A stretch of 28,522 nucleotides of DNA, taken from positions 1-28,522 of the forward strand of contig JBCCHB010000193.1 of NCBI GenBank assembly GCA_039028975.1. The letters are read 5' to 3'. Source of the DNA: JAHBNG01 sp039028975 (GTDB taxonomy: Bacteria > Chloroflexota > Anaerolineae > Caldilineales > Caldilineaceae). The position numbers and the translations under genes are program-made. Of the stretch, positions 22,016-28,522 are shown one piece after another. The notes beneath the pieces are model-generated. The model did not search any database. It was given only the letters and a program-made list of their open reading frames with translations, and was not told the DNA's origin. The number at the start of each line of letters is the position of its first letter. The first letter of the stretch is position 1.

Positions 22016-22954
22016 ATGAAAAATATCGTCATCCATACCAAGAACCTAACCAAACAATACGGTGATCTCATAGCCGTTGATGGTCTTGAGCTATCGATTA
22101 GAAAAGGTGAAGCATTTGGCGTACTGGGACCTAACGGAGCCGGGAAAACAACAACCATACAGATGTTGACAGGCCTTTTGGCACCAACTTCGGGTGAAAT
22201 CACTGTCTTTGGTCTGGATCCTGTGAGCTCTTCACAGCGCGTCCGTGCTAGCATCGGCTATGCCATGCAGCAGAGCGTAGCAGATACCTATCTGACTGCA
22301 CGCGAAAATATGCTCATGTATGCTCAGCTTTACAACTTAAGCCATGAAGAAGCTCGGATTCGCGTTGATGAGCTTCTGGAATGGGCTGGATTGACGGATG
22401 CTGCGGACCGGCTTGTCAGTCAATATTCAGGTGGCATGATGCGTCGCCTCGATCTATCCATCTGCCTGCTTCATCGACCTCAATTGCTCTTACTTGATGA
22501 GCCGACAGTCGGTTTGGATGTGGTGAATCGACGCCAGTTGTGGGCGTTGGTCAAGCGGCTTAAGGCCGCAGGAACAACGATTGTTCTCACCACCCACTAC
22601 CTGGAAGAGGCAAACGAACTTTGCGATCGAGTTGCCCTGATCAACAAGGGAAGGCTTGTTGGGTTAGGCACGCCAGATTCAGTAAAAGCTCGATTTCTTG
22701 GAGACGCCCACCAGCTAGCAGTGGCCTTTCGCCAGCCCCCTAACTTGGACAGCGTCGATCTCCGAGACTTCTCTTTAACCACGGCTTACGAAATCGATGG
22801 CACTGATCTGCTCCTCTCTGGTCCGCCCCGCGAGCTTTGGGCAGCCTTCTCTATCTTACAACAGCAGTGGGGTGATGAGATTCAGTCAGTCGACTACAAA
22901 CAGCCGACCTTGGATGATGTCTTTGTGAAGATTTCGAACAGTGAAACCGTTTAG
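22016..22954 (+). CDS. ABC transporter ATP-binding protein (DrrA-like exporter class)
   Basis: This 312-residue nucleotide-binding subunit has Walker A GPNGAGKTT at 38-46, signature YSGGMMRRL from 137 and Walker B LLLLDEPT with Asp161-Glu162. A switch histidine lies in TTHYLEE. The C-terminal extension (about 225-312) is typical of the DrrA/NodI/antibiotic-exporter group. AGGA at 22007-22010 precedes the ATG by five bases. It pairs with the ABC-2 permease encoded 105 bp downstream to form an exporter. The neighbouring aminoglycoside-type phosphotransferase suggests a drug or metabolite as cargo; this is inference. Confidence 0.92.
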   Translation: MKNIVIHTKNLTKQYGDLIAVDGLELSIRKGEAFGVLGPNGAGKTTTIQMLTGLLAPTSGEITVFGLDPVSSSQRVRASIGYAMQQSVADTYLTARENMLMYAQLYNLSHEEARIRVDELLEWAGLTDAADRLVSQYSGGMMRRLDLSICLLHRPQLLLLDEPTVGLDVVNRRQLWALVKRLKAAGTTIVLTTHYLEEANELCDRVALINKGRLVGLGTPDSVKARFLGDAHQLAVAFRQPPNLDSVDLRDFSLTTAYEIDGTDLLLSGPPRELWAAFSILQQQWGDEIQSVDYKQPTLDDVFVKISNSETV

Positions 22955-23059
22955 GAACGAAAATTAAATGCAGCCAAAAGAAAGATCTCTCGGATACTCG
23001 AGAAGACAGTGTCGAAGCTTCGGTTTTTATATGATCCTGAACCCTTAGGAGGATGAACC

Positions 23060-23875
23060 ATGATTAAGACAATCGCAGCGCCAGCCAACTTATCTGAACA
23101 TGCTTTTGCAGAGACGCCGTTCCTAACCGCAACCCAGGCCCTCATGCGGCGCTGGTGGTGGCGTTATAAAAGACAGCCCTTTACTATTGTACTCTCGCTG
23201 ATTCAGCCAGCCATTTGGCTACTCCTATTTAGCAATCTCTTTGCCCACACAGCAACAACTGGCGCTGAAAGCTATCTCTCCTTTATGACCGCTGGAGTTA
23301 TTGTAATGACGGTCTTTAATGGCGCACTGGGTGGTGGCGTGAACATTCTCTTCGATAAGGAGACGGGGCTGCTCAAGCGGATGATGGTTGCACCCATTCC
23401 ACCTTTGGCAATTCTTGCTAGTCGCTTTGCTTTTGTGCTCGTGATTAGCACCGTGCAAGTTCTGCTCATCGTCCTCTCTGCTATTTTGCTAGGGGTTGAG
23501 ATTGCAACAGGAGTCGGCGGCATCTGTCTTATTCTTTTGGTGGGTGTCTTGATTGGTATGGGGATCACAGCGTTGTCCATAGCACTTGCCTATTTCCTGC
23601 CAGGACATGGCCAGTTCTTTGCCATCACTGGTTTCGTCAGTCTGCCCTTAATCTTCACGAGCAACGCCTTGGCCCCGCTGGAACAGATGCCGATGTGGCT
23701 GCAGTCAATTGCTCGGCTTAATCCATTAACCCACGCCATAAGCAGCGTACGATCCCTAATTCTAGATGGAATGGACTGGTCTCTACTCCTCCAAATGAGT
23801 GGCGTTATCATCCTATTTGACCTTCTGATGATCTTGCTTTGTGTGAAAGCCATGCACCGGGTGTTCGATAGATAG
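23060..23875 (+). CDS. ABC-2 type transporter permease
   Basis: This 271-residue membrane protein has about six spans (roughly 48-66, 77-97, 124-150, 155-180, 185-205, 240-262). It carries the ABC-2 family pattern near the C-terminus: LPLIFTSNALAPLEQMP, then LNPLTHAISSVR. The N-terminus is cytoplasmic with a WRYKR-type basic stretch. AGGAGGA at 23047-23053, six bases before the ATG, is a strong ribosome-binding site. It would homodimerise or pair with itself and bind two copies of the upstream ATPase. Daunorubicin-type exporters share this architecture. Confidence 0.92.
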   Translation: MIKTIAAPANLSEHAFAETPFLTATQALMRRWWWRYKRQPFTIVLSLIQPAIWLLLFSNLFAHTATTGAESYLSFMTAGVIVMTVFNGALGGGVNILFDKETGLLKRMMVAPIPPLAILASRFAFVLVISTVQVLLIVLSAILLGVEIATGVGGICLILLVGVLIGMGITALSIALAYFLPGHGQFFAITGFVSLPLIFTSNALAPLEQMPMWLQSIARLNPLTHAISSVRSLILDGMDWSLLLQMSGVIILFDLLMILLCVKAMHRVFDR

Positions 23876-23886
23876 GTTACCTAACA

Positions 23887-24678
23887 ATGCTAACAACTCC
23901 ATATCCAGATACGATCCAAGCACTTCTCTCAGGTTACAGTTCAACTGGCGAGAATCTTCAAACAAGCTCTCAAGCAGAGGTCTATTTTTTTCAACACCCG
24001 ACCAAGCCAAGTTTGTTTGTCAAGCAGCTAAACCCCAAAAACGCACCCCGTGAGGCCGATCTATATGCGGAAAAAATTGCTTTGGAGTGGCTACAAGGGA
24101 AGCTAAGTGTACCCCGACTAATGGGCTACGAACGTGCGGGTGACTTAGAATATATGGTAACGGTACGCATTCCCGGATGGCCGGCTTCCGAGCATGAAGC
24201 CAAGAAGGACATCCCGCGGTTGGTCAGGCTTTTAGCCAAAGGCCTGCAGGAAATCCACGCACTATCTTTTGACGATTGCCCTTTGGACCGCCGGGTTGAT
24301 GCGGGGCTAGAGTCTGTTGAACAGTTGTTTGAAAATGGCTACATCGACCTACAAAATTTTCCTGAGGCGATTCGCAAGCGTACTTTGCAGAGTACTTTAG
24401 ATGCAATTCGACAACTGCAACCAACTCATGAGGATGTTGTCTTTACCCACGGCGATTACTGCCTGCCTAATATCCTTGTTGAAGATGGCCATCTTACTGG
24501 ATTCATCGACCTAGGCTATGCGGGTTTGGCTGATCGATACCGTGATTTCATTTCCGCAGATTATAGCATCCGGCGGAACCTGGGGGCAGAGTGGGTTCCT
24601 GTTTTTTTGGACGCTTATGGCATTGAAATCGATGCGGAGAAATTCGCGTTTTATCAATTGCTTCATGATCTCATCTAG
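23887..24678 (+). CDS. APH(3')-like aminoglycoside phosphotransferase family kinase
   Basis: This 263-residue kinase is close in layout to APH(3') enzymes. The catalytic loop is HGDYCLPN at 188-195 with Asp190 and Asn195. The metal-binding Asp208 lies in FIDLGYAGLADRYRD, and an FVKQL lysine is near residue 42. The C-terminus ends in the family's AFYQLLHDLI pattern. It would transfer phosphate from ATP to a hydroxyl of an aminoglycoside or a similar natural product. It begins 11 bp after the permease stop, so it is in the same operon. True aminoglycoside activity is plausible from motifs but untested; endogenous metabolites are the alternative. Confidence 0.85.
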   Translation: MLTTPYPDTIQALLSGYSSTGENLQTSSQAEVYFFQHPTKPSLFVKQLNPKNAPREADLYAEKIALEWLQGKLSVPRLMGYERAGDLEYMVTVRIPGWPASEHEAKKDIPRLVRLLAKGLQEIHALSFDDCPLDRRVDAGLESVEQLFENGYIDLQNFPEAIRKRTLQSTLDAIRQLQPTHEDVVFTHGDYCLPNILVEDGHLTGFIDLGYAGLADRYRDFISADYSIRRNLGAEWVPVFLDAYGIEIDAEKFAFYQLLHDLI

Positions 24679-24718
24679 GAAGAAGAGTGAGATAGAGAAA
24701 TAACGTATAGGAACGCAG

Positions 24719-25735
24719 ATGAAAAAAGCCATCATCAGCGGTGAACGAACCGCTCAACTCATCAACACAACTGATCCCGAACCCAAGGACAACTGGGTGG
24801 TCATCAAAAATACCGTGACGCCTATGTGTACTGAATACAAGAGCTTTCTCTCTGGCCACAGGTCAGAGTATTTAGGACACGAATCAGTGGGCGAAGTGGT
24901 TGAGATTGACCAAAAAGGCTCCGTTTCTGTGGGGGATCGAGTGGTGGTCATGCCTCAATATTCCTGTGGACTCTGTGCGCTTTGTAGCAGCGGTGACTTC
25001 ATCCACTGTCAAGAGAACATTGATCCAACGAACTACACGTCGACAACCGAGGGCAGTGCAACGTATGCCCAATATATGATCAAACCTAGCTGGTTATTGC
25101 CCAAGATTCCCGAAGGTATGTCCGATGAGATGGCTTCCTTAGCTCTGTGTGGGCTAGGTCCTTCGTTTGGGGCCTTTGATCGGATGCAAGTGGACGCCTT
25201 TGATACCGTTCTAATCACAGGGGCGGGTCCTGTTGGACTGGGAGGCGTGATCAATGCCGGCTACCGCGGGGCCAGGGTGATTGTTGTAGAGTCGATTCCT
25301 TATCGCGCTGAGAAGGCACTGGCTTTGGGGGCAGAGGCTGTCGTGGATCCATTTGCCGATGATTGCCGTGAGCAGATTCATGAACTGACCCACGGTGCGG
25401 GTATCGACAAAGCCCTCGATTGCTCTGGCGCTCCTAAGGCTCAAAGACTCTGTATTGATAGTTTGCGTCGTCGGGGCGAAATGGCCTTTGTGGGCGCAGG
25501 AGGACAAACCCTAGAAGTGACCGATTGGACCGATATGATCATGAAGGGATTAACGATTCATGGTTCATGGCACTACAACTTGAACCGCGTTGCGGCCATC
25601 TTCCAAGTTATCCAGAACTCGCCGGTGGTTGACCAACTCATCTCTCACCGTTTTGCCATGAGCGAGATCCAGGCCGCGTTTGAGCAATCAGCATCCCGTG
25701 ATTCGGCAAAGATTTTACTAGATCCATGGGCTTGA
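24719..25735 (+). CDS. Zinc-dependent medium-chain dehydrogenase (alcohol/polyol dehydrogenase family)
   Basis: This 338-residue MDR-superfamily enzyme has the catalytic zinc site Cys37, His54 and Glu55 (in GHES). The four structural-zinc cysteines are Cys83, Cys86, Cys89 and Cys97, and the Rossmann motif is GAGPVG at 168-173. The acidic residue after VIVVE suggests preference for NAD(H). It lies 40 bp after the APH gene with AGGAA five bases before its ATG, so it may be the last gene of the operon. Its oxidised substrate is unknown; sugar alcohols and aminocyclitols are both possible. Confidence 0.9.
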   Translation: MKKAIISGERTAQLINTTDPEPKDNWVVIKNTVTPMCTEYKSFLSGHRSEYLGHESVGEVVEIDQKGSVSVGDRVVVMPQYSCGLCALCSSGDFIHCQENIDPTNYTSTTEGSATYAQYMIKPSWLLPKIPEGMSDEMASLALCGLGPSFGAFDRMQVDAFDTVLITGAGPVGLGGVINAGYRGARVIVVESIPYRAEKALALGAEAVVDPFADDCREQIHELTHGAGIDKALDCSGAPKAQRLCIDSLRRRGEMAFVGAGGQTLEVTDWTDMIMKGLTIHGSWHYNLNRVAAIFQVIQNSPVVDQLISHRFAMSEIQAAFEQSASRDSAKILLDPWA

Positions 25736-25856
25736 GCCGCAACCACCGCTCTATTTAATGCCGATTCCATAGCCAACAGACTGCCAAGCGCACTAAGTAC
25801 CCGATCAATAGTAATTTAACATTCTCACCCGGGTAGTAGGATTAGGCCGTGTTGAC

Positions 25857-25967
25857 ACTTTTGATTTGTCATGCCCGAAGGCAGCAATGGGGCTTTGCGC
25901 CTGACTCGAAAACGGCATCCGTAGTACAGGATGGATTTTCGCTTACTACCTGCAGAAATGAGACTTG
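25857..25967. repeat. Probable dispersed repeat or IS-end remnant
   Basis: This non-coding stretch begins GGCCGTGTTGACAC, resembling ends I recall of IS5-type elements. It contains CATCC/GGATG (a 5-bp stem around GTAGTACA) and a TCATGCCCG block similar to dispersed palindromic repeats. No transposase is present. An 8-bp AAACGACC tandem follows at 25991-26006. No gene is seen in 25736-26022. Confidence 0.3.
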
Positions 25968-26022
25968 GCGACCCCCTTAGACTGGAAACCAAACGACCAA
26001 ACGACCTTAGACTTCTCCCCGT

Positions 26023-27264
26023 TCAATCCAAAGCATTTAAGAACTTGTCAATATCCGCTTCATTGTTGTAGAAAGACACACCCAATCGAATTCCCTTTAC
26101 CATTTCGCGTTGTCCTTCTTCATTGGTCCAATACCATTCGCGAAACGACACAACCTGATGACCAAAGGCTCTATCCAACTTGGCTTGGGTCTCTTCAACA
26201 TTGGCAGGCAAGAAGCTGACAATCGGAGTGGGGGTATCTGGTGGTGTAATGGGGCAATAACCTAATGCAGGCATCTCCTTCTGCAACCGCTCTGTCAACG
26301 GCTTGACGTGGGTACAGATATTTTCAACACCCAATGTGGAAAGATATTTCATTCCTTGATAGATACAGATGCCCGAAAGATTCGAGATACCGCTCCCTTC
26401 ATAGCGAGCTGCTCCTGGAAGTACTTCATAATCAAAGTCGTTGACTGACTCCACTTGACGTAGACTGTAGCGACTTGGCTGAACTATCTCATGCAACCCC
26501 TCACGCACGTAGAGAAACCCAATGCCAAAGTCACCCATGAGCCACTTGTATGTATTACAGGCAGCAAAGTCGATCCCCATCTCCTCCACATCAATGGGTA
26601 CACAGCCAGCACCCTGAATAATATCGGCATAAACATAGGCCCCGTGGGCATGGGCCGCCTGGCTAATGGCTTTCACGTCAGCCAAAAAGCCATTGACCTG
26701 GGAAACCAAGGCGACGGATACAAGCACTGTGTTCTCGTCGATGGCCGCTTCCACGTTCGCTGGATCGATCTGCCAATTTTGGTGGTGGATAATGCGCAAT
26801 TCTATTTGCCCAGCACGAGTCAGAGCCGTGTACAGATACTTTGATGCTTCGAAGTGCAAATCGTCTATGACGATGTTGCGATTCTGCGGATTGGTGCTCT
26901 CCATATGCTCTTGCCCAGACCGGCTCGTACCGGATGGATAGCTCATTGGCTGACTGATGCCAAGACCCGCTAAAACAATATTCTCCCCATCAGTAGTACT
27001 CTGGATAAACGCGATTTCAGATGGTTTTGCCTTAATCAGATTAGCAAACCGCTCTTTGGTATCATTCTGCATTTCGGGCGTAAACGCTTGCCCCTCCTCT
27101 GAGAGGCCATAGGTGCGAAAATGGATGTAACGTTCTAATGCATCGAGCGTGTGAACACTATATGGGTGGCTTTCTGCGGCTGCTAACCACAGCCTCTCTT
27201 CGACCCGAGGAAAATCTGCTCGTACAGAATGGAAATTAGGAGTGAGATGATTTTGGGTTGACAT
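26023..27264 (-). CDS. PLP-dependent aminotransferase class V (cysteine desulfurase-like)
   Basis: From the ATG at 27264 the product has 413 residues. The fold-type I PLP signature is visible: the ADIIQGAG block, then CNTYKWLMGDFGIGF with the Schiff-base Lys240. It belongs to the class V aminotransferase/isocitrate-lyase-like NifS superfamily. No reactive cysteine loop of true desulfurases is obvious, so an aminotransferase, epimerase or kynureninase-like role is as likely. A GTG 87 bp upstream (27351) extends the frame, but the added N-terminus looks unlike coding sequence. The gene stands alone on the minus strand. Confidence 0.85.
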   Translation of the reverse strand: MSTQNHLTPNFHSVRADFPRVEERLWLAAAESHPYSVHTLDALERYIHFRTYGLSEEGQAFTPEMQNDTKERFANLIKAKPSEIAFIQSTTDGENIVLAGLGISQPMSYPSGTSRSGQEHMESTNPQNRNIVIDDLHFEASKYLYTALTRAGQIELRIIHHQNWQIDPANVEAAIDENTVLVSVALVSQVNGFLADVKAISQAAHAHGAYVYADIIQGAGCVPIDVEEMGIDFAACNTYKWLMGDFGIGFLYVREGLHEIVQPSRYSLRQVESVNDFDYEVLPGAARYEGSGISNLSGICIYQGMKYLSTLGVENICTHVKPLTERLQKEMPALGYCPITPPDTPTPIVSFLPANVEETQAKLDRAFGHQVVSFREWYWTNEEGQREMVKGIRLGVSFYNNEADIDKFLNALD

Positions 27265-27402
27265 AGTTTGTCGTCGGTAGCGTGGTGGATCTAAAAACGA
27301 TGGAGAATTGTTATGAAATGGAGACCGAGTAGGGGGCAAGACAGCACCCACCTACTCTCAAATCTCCTCGAATCATCTTCTTATATACATCTGTACTAAT
27401 AG

Positions 27403-27760
27403 GTTAGAAGCGATTCATTCGCACAGGAATGGGTGATAGACGCCAATAGTAATGAAGTGGATATATACCTCACTCTAATGGCACCTGAATTATATCGCAA
27501 ATTATTAGAAAAGCATATTATAGAAAGGCAATGGTGTAAAAGACACATACACCCTTCCAGGGAGCACTCTGCGCGCGGGGCCGCATGTACGGCTTTTGCC
27601 GAACTGCGTAGAAATTGAACAAGCAAGACAAGAAGAGGCTGAATTGTTAGGAGAAATACAAGAGGCCCGGCGTTCTGCCGAGCCTCATGCACCCATTCCT
27701 GCACCCAAAAGGAGAAAACTTACCCAAAAGGAGGAGAAAGTCTATCGAGGTCAATTGTAG
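27403..27760 (+). pseudogene. Possible frameshifted gene remnant, family unknown
   Basis: One frame is open from 27403 to 27618 and reads protein-like through VDIYLTLMAPELYRKLLEKH. A second frame, open to 27760, reads EIEQARQEEAELLGEIQEAR, then APKRRKLTQKEEK. Between them (27545-27605) lies a GC-rich, hairpin-prone stretch including GCCG/CGGC and CGGC-TTTT-GCCG. A single frameshift or small insertion could have broken one short helical protein. I do not recognise it. Confidence 0.3.
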
Positions 27761-27940
27761 CATGGCATGGGTCTTTTGTCTCTAGTACTTTGGTACTAAT
27801 TAGGGGGTAAATTTGATATAGGTAATTGGCCGTCCGCCTTGGCGACCATTATTCTGAGTGGCCTATCGAACAAGTTCCCAACCCCCTTAGGCAAGCGAAG
27901 AATCTCTGCTTGCTTTTGTGCAAATGTTGGGGGGGCAGCC

Positions 27941-28006
27941 GAGTGCGCTGCACTATTCAGATGAAGGTACATGCAGCAACCCATGCTTGAATAGTGCAAT
28001 GCACTC
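27941..28006. repeat. Palindrome with the same outer stem as the cloverleaf repeats (copy C)
   Basis: A 19-nt left arm starting GAGTGCGCTGCAC (27941-27959) pairs with the right arm ending GTGCAATGCACTC (27988-28006) at 17 of 19 positions, across a 28-nt loop. The two non-matching positions (7-8) fall where copies A and B are also mispaired. It appears to be a reduced member lacking the three inner arms. The rest of 27761-28232 shows no gene I can support. Confidence 0.6.
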
Positions 28007-28232
28007 TCCCATCTAAAGTGAGATACCCCCCCTATAAAATTGACGCGTTGACGATGTATTTAGAGTTGGTTATAATTGATTTGCAAACTCCACTAGTCCC
28101 CCAATGGTACTCAGCATTTTCTAATACCAATCTGTTTGATACAAGAGAGTGCTTGTGTCACAGCATGTGGTCTGCAGAGACTTATGCATATACTATTTGT
28201 CCCACCCGATATGTTACAGATAACCCTCTTTG

Positions 28233-28406
28233 ATGGCTTCCATCTTGCGCTCAAACAGATACCCGTCCCGACTATTTGAAACCTGGGATGATTTTCTTAT
28301 TGCGTATCTAGGAAACGATGGGCACCGGGGTATGTCGGCAAGCATTGGGCCCGTTGACCGACGGGTTGCGCCTGATATAGAATGGCTCATGTGTGGAAAT
28401 GGGTGA
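28233..28406 (+). CDS. Small ORF, possibly truncated by an insertion sequence
   Basis: A 57-codon frame begins MASILRSNRYPSRLFETWDD and ends ...DIEWLMCGNG. Composition looks protein-like, with a W-D-D helix and no low complexity. There is no good ribosome-binding site. Its stop lies within the GGGTGAAAAGGG sequence that may mark the left end of the insertion sequence, so the original C-terminus may have been lost. Family unknown. Confidence 0.3.
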   Translation: MASILRSNRYPSRLFETWDDFLIAYLGNDGHRGMSASIGPVDRRVAPDIEWLMCGNG

Positions 28407-28459
28407 AAAGGGTGTAAACTATAAAGGAATCGCCGGAAAGAGACGCTAAGGAGCCAACC

Positions 28460-28522
28460 ATGCAAATGCGATTTCCGATTCAGGAACTGATGAGTGAAGA
28501 AGCCTGTTATGAAAGGCTTCAA
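28460..28522 (+). CDS. Transposase N-terminus, IS1595/ISXO2-like (partial)
   Basis: Only 21 codons are in the window: MQMRFPIQELMSEEACYERLQ without a stop. The FPIQELMxEEACYxxL opening is what I recall for ISXO2-like transposases of the IS1595 family, where a zinc-ribbon follows. AAGGAG at 28448-28453 sits six bases before the ATG. The left inverted repeat may lie near 28400 (GGGTGAAAAGGG). The family call rests on a short match and needs the downstream sequence. Confidence 0.5.
   Translation, partial: MQMRFPIQELMSEEACYERLQ

Noticed and set aside
27545..27605. Group II intron domain V-like sequence (GCATGTACGGC)
   Set aside because: The expected complementary 5' strand of domain V is absent, and no reverse transcriptase lies nearby.
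27396..27704. 102-codon minus-strand frame
   Set aside because: Its translation looks like an antisense shadow of the helical, Glu/Arg-rich plus-strand remnant.

Overview
This is a bacterial chromosomal window with roughly balanced base composition. It has clear Shine-Dalgarno sites, several sigma-70-like promoters and mostly plus-strand genes. No rRNA, tRNA or CRISPR array was seen. The gene mix (TPR-AAA+ ATPases, paired Gfo/Idh/MocA dehydrogenases, a sulfatase, a TIM-barrel sugar isomerase, a DinB protein, an IS1595-like transposase start) recalls large-genome environmental bacteria such as Chloroflexota, Poribacteria or Planctomycetes. That placement is an impression from gene content, not a proof.

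Layout. (1) 268-4966: a TPR-AAA+ ATPase, a TPR membrane protein, a tandem GNAT acetyltransferase and a patatin-like hydrolase. (2) 5080-5418: a small secreted peptide gene with its own promoter and a textbook terminator. (3) 5441-8532: an accessory patch with a VOC gene remnant cut off by a foldback element, a DIP1984-family gene, and a large ATPase carrying a PD-(D/E)XK nuclease-like tail. (4) 8599-10713: alpha/beta hydrolase, DinB-family protein and an unrecognised basic-tailed protein. (5) 10836-15387: a tight plus-strand set of dehydrogenase, sulfatase, SGNH esterase and dehydrogenase, probably for intracellular breakdown of a modified (sulfated or acylated) carbohydrate. (6) 15425-19128, minus strand: hybrid histidine kinase, sugar isomerase/epimerase and a methyltransferase-like protein. 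(7) 19694-20644: a membrane-anchored protein with a tail-fibre-like body. (8) 20672-25735: a ribbon-helix-helix/VOC fusion regulator set between two inverted cloverleaf-like repeats, followed by an ABC exporter pair, an APH(3')-like kinase and a zinc dehydrogenase. (9) 26023-27264, minus strand: PLP aminotransferase class V. (10) 27352-28522: decayed sequence, a third palindrome of the same repeat family, and the first codons of an insertion-sequence transposase.

The most interesting part is region 8. Two copies of a ~143-bp element, each able to fold into an outer stem plus three arms, lie in opposite orientation around one gene. That gene joins a DNA-binding RHH domain to a VOC ligand-binding domain and has an array of TAGCATTA-like octamers at its promoter. 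Immediately downstream sits an export-plus-phosphotransferase operon. A small-molecule-sensing regulator controlling efflux and drug modification is a reasonable hypothesis. The inverted repeats raise the further possibility that the regulator segment is mobile or can invert.
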